A stretch of 36,557 nucleotides of DNA from an uncultured Treponema sp. (lineage in GTDB: Bacteria > Spirochaetota > Spirochaetia > Treponematales > Treponemataceae): positions 1-36,557 of the forward strand of contig CALDID010000320.1 in NCBI GenBank assembly GCA_937901865.1, read 5' to 3'. Both the position numbers and the translations under genes were made by a program. Of this stretch, positions 23,640-31,635 are shown in pieces; position 1 is the stretch's first letter, and each line of letters begins with the position of its first letter. The notes below the pieces were generated by a model. The model was not told the origin of the DNA. It did not search any database and worked only from the letters and a program-made list of their open reading frames with translations.

Positions 23640-23787
23640 ATGATTAGCAGGAACGCGCAAACTCGTAGAAGCAAGCAACGGAGTTTCTTTCACCGCCGAT
23701 ACATTTGCGCTCACAAACAGTGGCTTGCGACGAAAACAAACCGCTGTATTGAGCAACAAGAATAGAATAAAGCCGAAAGGCTTATAG
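23640..23787 (+). other. Possible small transcript or decayed ORF
   Basis: Two readings compete. ATG 23640, right at the predicted transcription start, opens a very basic 41-residue frame (MISRNAQTRRSKQRSFFHRR...) to a TAG at 23763-23765. In another frame a stop-free run of 46 codons (RKLVEASNGVSFTADTF, LRRKQTAVLSNKNRIKPKGL) has more protein-like composition but no start codon. A small hairpin (AAGCC-GAAA-GGCTT, 23771-23784) closes the segment. It could be a small RNA, a short leaderless peptide gene or the relic of a repeated coding fragment. Confidence 0.3.
23771..23784 (-). terminator. GAAA/TTTC tetraloop hairpin after the GH2 gene
   Basis: AAGCC and GGCTT arms with a four-base loop, 10 bp after the GH2 stop. 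On the minus strand it is followed by TATTCTATTC, a weak U-rich tail. It would terminate the carbohydrate operon. Confidence 0.45.
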
Positions 23788-23793
23788 AAAAAA

Positions 23794-26700
23794 TTAAGAG
23801 AATTGGAAATACTTAAAGTCAAAGTTTGAGCCAGGCAAGAACACAAAGCTTACTGTGCAAGAGCCTCTAAGTCCCTCTATATCAAAGCTCCGCTCTGTAT
23901 AATCATCGCTTGACGGGAAATTCAATACACATCGCGCGCTTTCGCTTTCGCTTTTGAATAAAATATTCAATGTATTATCCCCGTGTGCAAAGCCGCAAAT
24001 AGTAATCTTCTTTGCTCTTCGCTCTTCGAAGTTCATCGCAGAAAAATCAAGAGAAACATTATTGCCGATGTTTTCCACTGCTGAAGGAGTCTTCACAAAG
24101 CTATCGCCCGTAATTGCCACAGAATCAAGCGCAGAAAGAAGCGAGAACGCTTTTAGAGAACGCTCGAAAGAGAAGCCCTGAAAATAAAGCCGCTTATGAA
24201 AGACGAATGTCAGACTTTGCAAACCGAAAAGACGGCGCGAAAGTTTGAATGTTCGCGGTGTGTAGGTATTGTATATAGACGGCGCAGAATACTCGCATTT
24301 TGCAAGCAATTTTTTCTCTTTGCCCTCTTCTATTTTTCCCTCGTAAATCTCAAACGTCAGCTCTGTATCAAACGAAAAAAGCGGAACAGTAACCGTATCG
24401 CTGCCGTCCGTGCCGAAATCAAGACGGTCGAAATAGTAATAATCGCCATCTTCTTTTGTAACAGCCCCGCCCTCAAAGCACAACTTGAGCGGCTTGGGGC
24501 ATTCCTTGCATTTACAGGCTTGCACAAGGTCATACGGGTTCAATGCGGTTTTTCCAAAGCCCGACACGCTGCCTTCAAGCTCGCTTATCACTTCTACAAA
24601 CTCTCCGCCATTATTCGCCGTACAAGTAAGGCGAAACTCTCCATCGCTGACAGCTGTTATAACGGCTTTTTCGCCTCTCGCCGTCTTTGTCGCCTCTATG
24701 TGAACGCAGTCGCTTTCCACGCCCTCAATCATCATCGCTTTCCAATCAATAGCCTTTTCTCTTGCATCTTCAGGATAGATAACAGCTTCAACTTCAATCG
24801 TCTGCTTTTCCTTTGTGAACACAAGCGGAGTAGGGGCTAAAATCTCTATCTTTCGTATGTTTTTGCTCACTCCGTTTTCTTTGACCAGCGTCGCCTTTAT
24901 TACAGGATTGCCACGAACTACCACCAATAGCCGATTAGAGAACAATCTCCTCTTTGCATAATGCGGCGTTGCGCTCTTGTATTGCTCAAAATCCGTGCTG
25001 TCGCCGTTGTCTAGCCCTAAAATCTCAGTGCCCTCTTCACAGGTGATTTCAATTTCATCGCGTGCATTTTCCACTTCATATCCGTCTTTATCGAGTGCGC
25101 ATATATCGATGAAATATATTTTCTCTGCTTCCTCAAGTTTCTCATTTTGCGCCTTGTCTTCCGCAATCTCTTCCACGCTCACACAAAGCGTTTCACTATC
25201 GCCAAAAGAATGTTTTTTATCTCTCGCTAAAACAGTTCCCGTTTCGTCTTTTGCAACAACTTCAATACAGCCTTTATGATACGGGATTTTCTCCCATACA
25301 GCCGTGATATTGCTTTCTTTCTCGCCCACCGAAACGCCATTCACAAACAATTCTACACGAGCGCAATTCGTGTATGCTCTTATATCGATTAACTGCCCTT
25401 CGTTATAATCCCAATACGGCAATACATGCACAAACGGCTCTTTTTTCGCTGATACCCAAGAGGCTTTATACGCAAAGAATGAATCCTTTTCAAAGCCTGC
25501 TGTGTCGATTTGTCCAAAATATGAATTCTTTGTTTTGTAAGGAGTTGGCTCTCCGATATAATCAAAGCCAGACCATAAGAATTGTCCTGCGGTGTACGGC
25601 GTAAGAGAATCTTGCAGTGCGACTGTTACGCTGTCTTTTGCGCCCCAAGAAGCTGAGCAGTTTCCAAGCGAAGAACATTGACCGTCAGGATACGTCAAAA
25701 GGCGATTTGAAAGCGGAAAATGATAGACACCACGGCTTTGTATACAGCTCGCCGTTTCGCTTCCGTAAATCACCCAGTTTTTATACTTTTCGTGATGTTC
25801 ATCGTACAGGCGTTCTAGGTAGTTATAGCCAACCAAGTCAATTTCTTTCGCACACTCCTGCGCACCGTCAGAGAACATATAATTTGAAGCAATCGTGATA
25901 AAAGCATTCTTTCTTTCGTCGTTCTTTCTCACAATCTCGCTCAATCGTTTTGTAACGCGAAGCCCGCTTTCTTGATTGGTGTCATAAATCTCGTTTCCGA
26001 TACTCCACATAATCACGCAAGGGTGGTTTCTATCTCGTTTTACCCACGCACTGCAATCCTTTTCGCACCAATCTGCAAAGAAGTTGCCATAATCATACGT
26101 CGTCTTCGGCTTTTCCCACATATCAAAACATTCATCGATAATTAAAAGCCCCTCTCTATCTGCCAAATCAAGCAAATACGGCACAGGCGGATTGTGAGAA
26201 GAACGAATTGCATTCACCCCCATCGACTTGAGCTTTTTGAATTTGCGGCGCAATGCAGTTTTGTTGAATGCAGAACCAAGACAGCCAAAATCGTGATGTT
26301 CGCACACGCCGTGCAAAACAACCTTTCTGCCGTTCAAAAAGAACCCCTCATCAGAAGAGGCAAAAATAGACCTAAAACCGATGTTTTGTTCGACTTTATC
26401 GAATAAAACTTCACTTTTGTCGTCAAAAAGAGCCGTCTTTAACGTGTATACTGTCGGGCTTTCGATGTCCCAAACCTTTACATTCTGCGCTGTTGCCTTA
26501 AAGATATGTCGTTTCGTTTCGCCGTCAGTCTCAAATGTTTCAGACACGTTAGACAAAGTAAGCGGCGCATCGTCTAAGAAAATCTCGTGCTTCACCGAGC
26601 TTTTTTCTGCATCTGTGTCGATATGCGTCTTTATACAAATATTCCACGCCTCGCCGTCTTTTTCCGCAGAAAAATACACACCGTCGCTTGCAATGCGCTG

Positions 26701-27195
26701 CTTTGCTGTTTCAATAAGATACACATCGCGGAAAATCCCTGCGCCTGAATACCAGCGAGTATTCGGACTTTGATACACGCAAATCACTTCGGCTCTGTTC
26801 TTGCCTTCCGACAAAAACGCGCTTATCTCGGCTTCTACGGTTGAATATCCATATTTCCATTCAATCGCCTTTTTGCCGTTTATGTAGCACGCCCAGTTTT
26901 GATACACTCCCTCAAAGCGAAGGAATATTCTCTTTGACGAATCAAGTGAAATATCAAAGTCCTTTCTATAGTATCCGACAGAATCTTGATACAAATTATG
27001 TGTATCATAAATCAAATAATCGTGAGGGATTTCAACTTTTTTACAAGTATCTATAGCCGTACACTGCTCATAAAAATCGTCAGGTGAAAAGATTTTCTTG
27101 TCTTTCGGCACAATCAAGCCGCCTGCTTTTCCAGAAGTGTCCGTTTCCAAGACAAACTTCTTAAAATACCAATTATCATTGAACAGTGTACGCAT
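23794..27195 (-). CDS. Glycoside hydrolase family 2 protein (beta-galactosidase-like)
   Basis: 1133 residues, no signal peptide, so probably cytoplasmic. A sugar-binding jelly roll comes first (SVGYYRKDFDISLDSSKRIF, FEGVYQNWACYINGKKA, PNTRWYSGAGIFRDVYLIE), then an immunoglobulin-like domain. The TIM barrel follows (LHGVCEHHDFGCLGSAFNK, AIRSSHNPPVPYLLDLADR, IIDECFDMWEKPK). The acid/base is Glu402 in IMWSIGNEIYDT and the nucleophile is Glu480 in VIYGSETASC. Beyond about residue 600 lie DUF4982-like and further beta domains, including one starting CVSVEEIAEDKAQ and a C-terminal carbohydrate-binding-like module. Family members cleave terminal beta-galactosides, glucuronides or related sugars; the exact substrate is not decidable here. 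It is the last gene of the importer locus, 15 bp after the second binding protein. Confidence 0.92.
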   Translation of the reverse strand: MRTLFNDNWYFKKFVLETDTSGKAGGLIVPKDKKIFSPDDFYEQCTAIDTCKKVEIPHDYLIYDTHNLYQDSVGYYRKDFDISLDSSKRIFLRFEGVYQNWACYINGKKAIEWKYGYSTVEAEISAFLSEGKNRAEVICVYQSPNTRWYSGAGIFRDVYLIETAKQRIASDGVYFSAEKDGEAWNICIKTHIDTDAEKSSVKHEIFLDDAPLTLSNVSETFETDGETKRHIFKATAQNVKVWDIESPTVYTLKTALFDDKSEVLFDKVEQNIGFRSIFASSDEGFFLNGRKVVLHGVCEHHDFGCLGSAFNKTALRRKFKKLKSMGVNAIRSSHNPPVPYLLDLADREGLLIIDECFDMWEKPKTTYDYGNFFADWCEKDCSAWVKRDRNHPCVIMWSIGNEIYDTNQESGLRVTKRLSEIVRKNDERKNAFITIASNYMFSDGAQECAKEIDLVGYNYLERLYDEHHEKYKNWVIYGSETASCIQSRGVYHFPLSNRLLTYPDGQCSSLGNCSASWGAKDSVTVALQDSLTPYTAGQFLWSGFDYIGEPTPYKTKNSYFGQIDTAGFEKDSFFAYKASWVSAKKEPFVHVLPYWDYNEGQLIDIRAYTNCARVELFVNGVSVGEKESNITAVWEKIPYHKGCIEVVAKDETGTVLARDKKHSFGDSETLCVSVEEIAEDKAQNEKLEEAEKIYFIDICALDKDGYEVENARDEIEITCEEGTEILGLDNGDSTDFEQYKSATPHYAKRRLFSNRLLVVVRGNPVIKATLVKENGVSKNIRKIEILAPTPLVFTKEKQTIEVEAVIYPEDAREKAIDWKAMMIEGVESDCVHIEATKTARGEKAVITAVSDGEFRLTCTANNGGEFVEVISELEGSVSGFGKTALNPYDLVQACKCKECPKPLKLCFEGGAVTKEDGDYYYFDRLDFGTDGSDTVTVPLFSFDTELTFEIYEGKIEEGKEKKLLAKCEYSAPSIYNTYTPRTFKLSRRLFGLQSLTFVFHKRLYFQGFSFERSLKAFSLLSALDSVAITGDSFVKTPSAVENIGNNVSLDFSAMNFEERRAKKITICGFAHGDNTLNILFKSESESARCVLNFPSSDDYTERSFDIEGLRGSCTVSFVFLPGSNFDFKYFQFS

Positions 27196-27210
27196 ATAGT
27201 TTCCTTAAAA

Positions 27211-28917
27211 CTAGAAATTCAGTAAGTTTTCGGCATTCTTGCGGCTAAGGGCTTCAACAGTTTGATACTCATTGCACTCATCGAAACCGTAGCTTTTTGC
27301 CTCTTTTATCATAGATTCGACAAGATTCTTGAATTCTGTATCATTTTTCGCATACATTGCTCGCCACGTTCCTGTCTTAATGCACGTTGCCACTTGATTC
27401 CACTTAGCCTTGAGCTCATCGATTTGCTCTGTCGGAGAATAAGTAGAAACAGGCGCGAGAACATATTTGTGTTTGCCCATATACTCATCTGCAGAATCTG
27501 CTTTTGCCCAAGTTCTCCAATCCTGCTCAATCGCAGAGTTTGCAGCCTTTTTATTGCTCTCCCAAGAATCTTTGTTGTACTTCTCTCCGTTTGAATCTGG
27601 GTTTGGAGCGTCTAAAGCCCAAGTTGTGTTGTTCATCTTGAACTCACCGTCTTCAAAAGTGCCGCCAAACTCTGCTGGCATCTGAGTTTTCTTTGAGCCT
27701 TGGCACTTTTTGCCGAGGTCTGTAAAGTAAGTTTTGCCGTTTGCGTCATAATCCCAAGTTACTCCCTTAGGTCCGTACTGCAAAGTCAATGTTCCCTCTG
27801 GAGTGCAAAGCCAGTTTATAATTTCCATACAAAGCTCTGGATATTCTGTATTTGCACCAATAGACCAAATGCGATTTGCACCATACACCGACTGACCGTA
27901 TACAATCGGAGTTGCTTCCGTTGGGCAGACAGGGAACATACCTTTTCCTTCTGCAAGATGTTCATCTGAGTTGTAGAGCGATGACCCCATAAAGTTGAAA
28001 ATCTGGAAGAAAGCAGTGCCGTTCTTGTAATCTTCTGCCATAGAGTCAAAGTGCTGTGTTTGGCTGTCTGGGTCTAAAAGTCCTTCACGATAAAGGCGGT
28101 TCAAGAACTTTAAAGACTCTAAGTAAGGACCATTTTCCTCAAGACAGTTGTGATATGTGCCGTCTTCTGGATTGTAATAGCCAAAGCCGAACTCGTCCCA
28201 ACCGCGATATGCAGTACCTAAAGATTTTACGAACATAACCATACTGCCGTCCCAGTCTGGGAAAAGAGAGAGAGCATAGGTGTCTTTACCATTGTCATCT
28301 TTAGGACAAATGTCTTTCATCTGCTTTAAGACATTGAAAAGGTCGTCGTAGTTCTTGATTTCAGGATAACCGAGTTGCTTGTACAAATCGAAACGCAAAT
28401 CCCAAGTATACATAAAGCTACTACGCTCTTTTGAAGAAGGTGAAATCTCGTTTGCGATACCGAAAACTTTGTTCTGTCCTGAAACCATACGATTTTTGTA
28501 CATTGCGTTTTTCATATTCGCATAGATGTCAGGTCCGTATTCTTTTACGAGGTCTTCTTCTTCCCAGTCGAACAAAAGCCCGCTTTTCACGGCGTTCAAA
28601 TAATCATTGCTATCAGCTCCCCAAATCACGATGTCGCCTAAGTTCTTGCTTTCCATGCGAGTTGTTAAGGTGTTGCCTGTTTCTGGAATGATGTTGAGCT
28701 TGACATTGAACTTATCAAGCAAAATCTTTCCGAACCAACCGACTTGTTCTCCTGAATAGTTTGCTAGCTGATCGTACACTTGCAAAGTAATTACTTCTTT
28801 TTTTTCTGTAGAAGTTTTTTTCTCTGCGCTTGAAGCCTTTGTTGTCTTTTCGCCGCCACAGCTGAACAAAGATAAGGCTATTGCACTTGCAAGCACAACA
28901 GATAAACAATGTTTCAT
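27211..28917 (-). CDS. Sugar ABC transporter solute-binding lipoprotein (LipO/LplA-like)
   Basis: 568 residues. A lipoprotein signal (MKHCLSVVLASAIALSLFSC, Cys20) is followed by a Ser/Thr/Lys linker. A family-1 type solute-binding fold comes next: ITLQVYDQLANYSGEQVGWF, GDIVIWGADSNDYLNAVKSG, NYDDLFNVLKQMKDICPKDD, YGQSVYGANRIWSIGANTEY and NWLCTPEGTLTLQYGPKGVT. The large size and the LplB/YtcP-type permeases place it with the LipO/YtcQ group, which binds complex oligosaccharides. A GGGAG ribosome site precedes the ATG. It is the second binding protein of the locus and, unlike the first, is fully in frame. Confidence 0.9.
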   Translation of the reverse strand: MKHCLSVVLASAIALSLFSCGGEKTTKASSAEKKTSTEKKEVITLQVYDQLANYSGEQVGWFGKILLDKFNVKLNIIPETGNTLTTRMESKNLGDIVIWGADSNDYLNAVKSGLLFDWEEEDLVKEYGPDIYANMKNAMYKNRMVSGQNKVFGIANEISPSSKERSSFMYTWDLRFDLYKQLGYPEIKNYDDLFNVLKQMKDICPKDDNGKDTYALSLFPDWDGSMVMFVKSLGTAYRGWDEFGFGYYNPEDGTYHNCLEENGPYLESLKFLNRLYREGLLDPDSQTQHFDSMAEDYKNGTAFFQIFNFMGSSLYNSDEHLAEGKGMFPVCPTEATPIVYGQSVYGANRIWSIGANTEYPELCMEIINWLCTPEGTLTLQYGPKGVTWDYDANGKTYFTDLGKKCQGSKKTQMPAEFGGTFEDGEFKMNNTTWALDAPNPDSNGEKYNKDSWESNKKAANSAIEQDWRTWAKADSADEYMGKHKYVLAPVSTYSPTEQIDELKAKWNQVATCIKTGTWRAMYAKNDTEFKNLVESMIKEAKSYGFDECNEYQTVEALSRKNAENLLNF

Positions 28918-28949
28918 ATAGAAAATCTCCCTTTGGAATATAGTATAAC

Positions 28950-29858
28950 TTAGCCCTTAACTGAGCCGAGCATAATTCCCTTCTTAAAATTTTTCTGCAT
29001 AAATGGATACACCAACAAAATTGGAATAGCCGTAACCATAGAAATCGTATATTTGATGACTTTCTGGTTCAAAAGAGTAGATGCAACTGCCTCTCCCAAA
29101 CTGTTTCCGCTGCTTCCTGAAGACATCAGTGCACCAAGATTTGTATTTGTATTGAGATAATTCCACAAAATATGTTGTAAAGTAAAACATTTAGGATTTG
29201 CCTGCATGTAAATCAATGAATCTTGAAAACTGTTCCAATGCCCTACAGCTCCGAATATGGCGATTGTAGCAAGAATTGGCTTACAAAGAGGAGAAACAAT
29301 TTGAATAAAGATTTTCCAGTGAGAAGCTCCGTCTATCATAGCCGATTCTTGTAATTCATACGGAATACTTTCGATGTAAGTTTTTACAAGAATAATGTTG
29401 TAGGGTGCGACAATGCCAGGAATGATGTAGACAAGATAATTATTGTTCAGCCCCAGCATTTGCATCGTCATAAATGCAGGAATGATGCCAGCATTAAAAT
29501 ACATCGTGATTATCAAAAAGCGATACCAAAATCGTCTGCCCCACATTTCTCTTTTAGTCATCAAGAAGCCGATGAATGCACTTGCAGCCACCATCAAAGC
29601 AGTTCCAAGCACTGTGCGAGAAAGTGTTACACCAAAAGCCCTGCCCAGCTCATTGATACTCTTTAGCGCAAGATAATTTTTGAAATGTATTCCCTTTGGC
29701 AAAAAGGTGATTAAGCCCCTTTGCACAAGGTTATTATCCGAAATCGTATTGATAAACAGATAATAAAACGGAAATACACAAATGAACGTAAATGCTAAGA
29801 AAAATAGCACATTGAAAAAATTAAAAATCGAATCTTGTATACTCGTCTTCTCTTTCAT
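28950..29858 (-). CDS. Carbohydrate ABC transporter permease, YtcP-like
   Basis: 302 residues from ATG 29858, chosen because GGAGG lies eight bases upstream. The ATG at 29888 would draw its first codons from the tandem repeat. There are six membrane helices (IFNFFNVLFFLAFTFICVFP near residues 11-30; later ALMVAASAFIGFLM, IITMYFNAGIIPAFM, YLVYIIPGIVAPYNIILV). The cytoplasmic EAA loop for ATPase contact is at about 169-190 (QESAMIDGASHWKIFIQIV). The C-terminus KKGIMLGSVKG is typical of the group. It pairs with the LplB-like permease upstream, from which it is separated by a 194-bp leader packed with repeats and hairpins. Confidence 0.92.
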   Translation of the reverse strand: MKEKTSIQDSIFNFFNVLFFLAFTFICVFPFYYLFINTISDNNLVQRGLITFLPKGIHFKNYLALKSINELGRAFGVTLSRTVLGTALMVAASAFIGFLMTKREMWGRRFWYRFLIITMYFNAGIIPAFMTMQMLGLNNNYLVYIIPGIVAPYNIILVKTYIESIPYELQESAMIDGASHWKIFIQIVSPLCKPILATIAIFGAVGHWNSFQDSLIYMQANPKCFTLQHILWNYLNTNTNLGALMSSGSSGNSLGEAVASTLLNQKVIKYTISMVTAIPILLVYPFMQKNFKKGIMLGSVKG

Positions 29859-29870
29859 TCTTTTTCCTCC

Positions 29871-29998
29871 AGTAGCATAGTACTGCACACCTCAGTAGCA
29901 TAGTACTGCACACCTCAGTAGCATAGTACTGCACACCTCTGTAGCATAGTACTGCACACCTCTGTAGCATAATACCGCACACCTCAGTAGCATAGTAC
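29871..29998. repeat. 23-bp tandem repeat array, 5.6 copies
   Basis: The unit AGTAGCATAGTACTGCACACCTC is described by its parts because of length: AGTAGCATAG then TACTGCACACCTC. Copies begin at 29871, 29894, 29917, 29940, 29963 and 29986 (13 bp). Units 1-3 are identical, unit 4 has T for the first A, and unit 5 has three changes. The array ends one base before the GGAGG of the YtcP-like gene and lies in the transcribed spacer after the LplB-like gene. Each unit can fold as CAGTA-GCATAG-TACTG. There are no spacers, so it is not CRISPR. Confidence 0.9.
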
Positions 29999-30002
29999 AA
30001 AG

Positions 30003-30052
30003 CAGCCTGTGGCTGACAAAACACCCTGTTGGTGCAAAGCAGCCTGTGGCTG
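30003..30052. repeat. Three short GC hairpins between the permease genes
   Basis: CAGCC-TGT-GGCTG occurs at 30003-30015 and again at 30040-30052, with CACC-CTGTT-GGTG at 30022-30034 between them. They begin one base after the LplB-like stop codon (30053-30055) and run to the tandem array. In the mRNA they could pause transcription, protect 3' ends or lower downstream expression. Confidence 0.6.
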
Positions 30053-31498
30053 TTAGATGACACCTTGACCACGAATTACTTTAGAAATCGTGTTCGCCAT
30101 AAACAAAAGAGCCACAGAAATAAGACTCTTTAACATACCAACCACCGTAGAAAGCGGTATCAAACCTCCGTTAATACCAATTTTATATACATACAAATCC
30201 AATACTTCGATTGCGGCAGTATTCTGCGGATTTTCAAAGCATAAATATTGCTCCATACCGTTAGACAAAACTCCTGCAATTTGCAAGGTAAGCAAAACAC
30301 AATACGTCGGAATCAAAGACGGCAAGGTAATATGAAACATCTTTTGAAATCGGTTTGCACCGTCAACAGTTGCCGCTTCATAAAGCTGTTGGTCAATTCC
30401 AGAAATCGCAGAAATATAAATAATTGCGCTCCAGCCAAGACCTTTCCACAATCCCCACAAAAACATTTTCGCCCAAGTGTGAGAACCGTCCATCAACAGA
30501 TTTTTGCCCTGCGCCCAAAAGCCTAAATCTACAAATAGATTTGAAATAAAGCCGTCTGTACTAAAAATGCAAAAAGCAACTGCATAAACCAAAACCCAAG
30601 AAATAAAGTTTGGAATAGTTGTAAAAATCTGCACAATGCTTTTAATCCACGATGTTTTTATTTCTGTCAAAAGAACAGCAAACATCATAGGACACCAACT
30701 CATCAAAATACCAATACCGCTCATCGCAAGCGTGTTTCGCATTACTAATGCAATATGCTTTGCCGTTGCAGGATTTGAAAAAAGATAGGTGAACCAATAA
30801 AAGCCCTTGAACTTATCTAAAGAAAGAGTGTCGCCTGCGTGATAATCAAAGAACGCATATCGCCACCCCCAAAGAGGCAAATAGCAAAATACGAAAAGAA
30901 GAGCCGCAAATGGCATAAACATAATAAAGAGTTTATATTTCTCTTCGATTTCTATTTTTTCATCTTTTTTCGGAAGCGGAGAAGTTAAGAGCAGCACAAG
31001 CGAAATCACAAATATTAACACTGCAATCGCGATAAAGAACGCTAATCCAAACGGAAGCCGTACCGCAATTTTATCCGCATATTTAGGGAATTCTTCTGCG
31101 GAGGCAATAAGCATTTTTCTTGCATTTAATATCTGCAAAAGGCTAAAGGCTGCCATAAAAGAGCCTATCATAGATAAAATGCCGCCATTAAATCGAGCTT
31201 TATTGTTTCCCAAGCTCAAGCAACCACCAGCAGCAATAGCTATTGCACCAAAAAGCGAGACTAAAGAAGCATAATGAACCATTTTCATCGCTTGCTCTGG
31301 AATCCAGCCGCGCTTTAAAATGCGTCCTAAGCCGTCTATAAGGCTTTTATAGAAAATACCTGTAGTGAAAAGAGATAAGTTTCTGTTTATGCTTTCGCTT
31401 ATTCTCGCAGGATTTAAATCTGGCAAAAATAAAGAAGCAATGAATAAAATTATAAGGATTCTGAGCGTAATAAAAAGAACGTTCTTTCCTGTTTTCAT
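30053..31498 (-). CDS. LplB-like ABC permease with extra N-terminal membrane domain
   Basis: 481 residues, about 180 longer than usual. Residues 188-481 are a standard LplB permease (LFIMFMPFAALLFVFCYLPL, then NTLAMSGIGILMSW and IPNFISWVLVYAVAF). The EAA loop is at 374-393 (YEAATVDGANRFQKMFHITL). The N-terminal addition has four hydrophobic segments (about 8-27, 77-97, 105-125, 148-172) and a charged linker (SPLPKKDEKIEIEEKY). Its role is unknown; it may be a sensor or an assembly platform. The ATG is preceded by AAGGGGGAATAAA, the same site used by the response regulator gene. Confidence 0.9.
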   Translation of the reverse strand: MKTGKNVLFITLRILIILFIASLFLPDLNPARISESINRNLSLFTTGIFYKSLIDGLGRILKRGWIPEQAMKMVHYASLVSLFGAIAIAAGGCLSLGNNKARFNGGILSMIGSFMAAFSLLQILNARKMLIASAEEFPKYADKIAVRLPFGLAFFIAIAVLIFVISLVLLLTSPLPKKDEKIEIEEKYKLFIMFMPFAALLFVFCYLPLWGWRYAFFDYHAGDTLSLDKFKGFYWFTYLFSNPATAKHIALVMRNTLAMSGIGILMSWCPMMFAVLLTEIKTSWIKSIVQIFTTIPNFISWVLVYAVAFCIFSTDGFISNLFVDLGFWAQGKNLLMDGSHTWAKMFLWGLWKGLGWSAIIYISAISGIDQQLYEAATVDGANRFQKMFHITLPSLIPTYCVLLTLQIAGVLSNGMEQYLCFENPQNTAAIEVLDLYVYKIGINGGLIPLSTVVGMLKSLISVALLFMANTISKVIRGQGVI

Positions 31499-31514
31499 TT
31501 TATTCCCCCTTGTT

Positions 31515-31526
31515 ATGTTATAACAT
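31515..31526. promoter_or_regulatory. Perfect palindrome ATGTTATAACAT
   Basis: A 12-bp perfect palindrome 17 bases upstream of the LplB-like start and next to its ribosome site. It could be a protein-binding site or control translation of the permease. No independent promoter was identified around it. Confidence 0.35.
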
Positions 31527-31591
31527 TTATTATTAGGCGAAATAAAAAATAAAAAAACATCAAAAATTATTCTTTTTTCCTCTATTTTTCA

Positions 31592-31622
31592 CAGGCACAG
31601 CCTGCTTAGTAAGGCACAGCCT
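31592..31622. terminator. Paired GGC-ACA-GCC hairpins after the first binding protein
   Basis: CAGGC-ACA-GCCTG (31592-31604) and AGGC-ACA-GCCT (31612-31622), the second followed by GTTTTTC on the plus strand. They lie 14 bp after the stop of the solute-binding gene and before the permease. In the minus-strand mRNA they may act as attenuators that leave the binding protein more abundant than the permeases, a common need in such operons. Confidence 0.45.
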
Positions 31623-31635
31623 GTTTTTCAAGGTG

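Noticed and set aside
24196..24840. Plus-strand 214-codon frame inside the GH2 gene
   Set aside because: Antisense to a recognisable GH2 protein, with no promoter or ribosome site.
29871..29998. Possible CRISPR array
   Set aside because: Units are directly adjacent with no spacers, and no cas genes are present.
29821..30072. Minus-strand 83-codon frame with repeated CAVLCY/GVQYYATEV motifs
   Set aside because: It is only the translation of the 23-bp tandem array, whose period is not a multiple of three, and it overlaps the true permease start.
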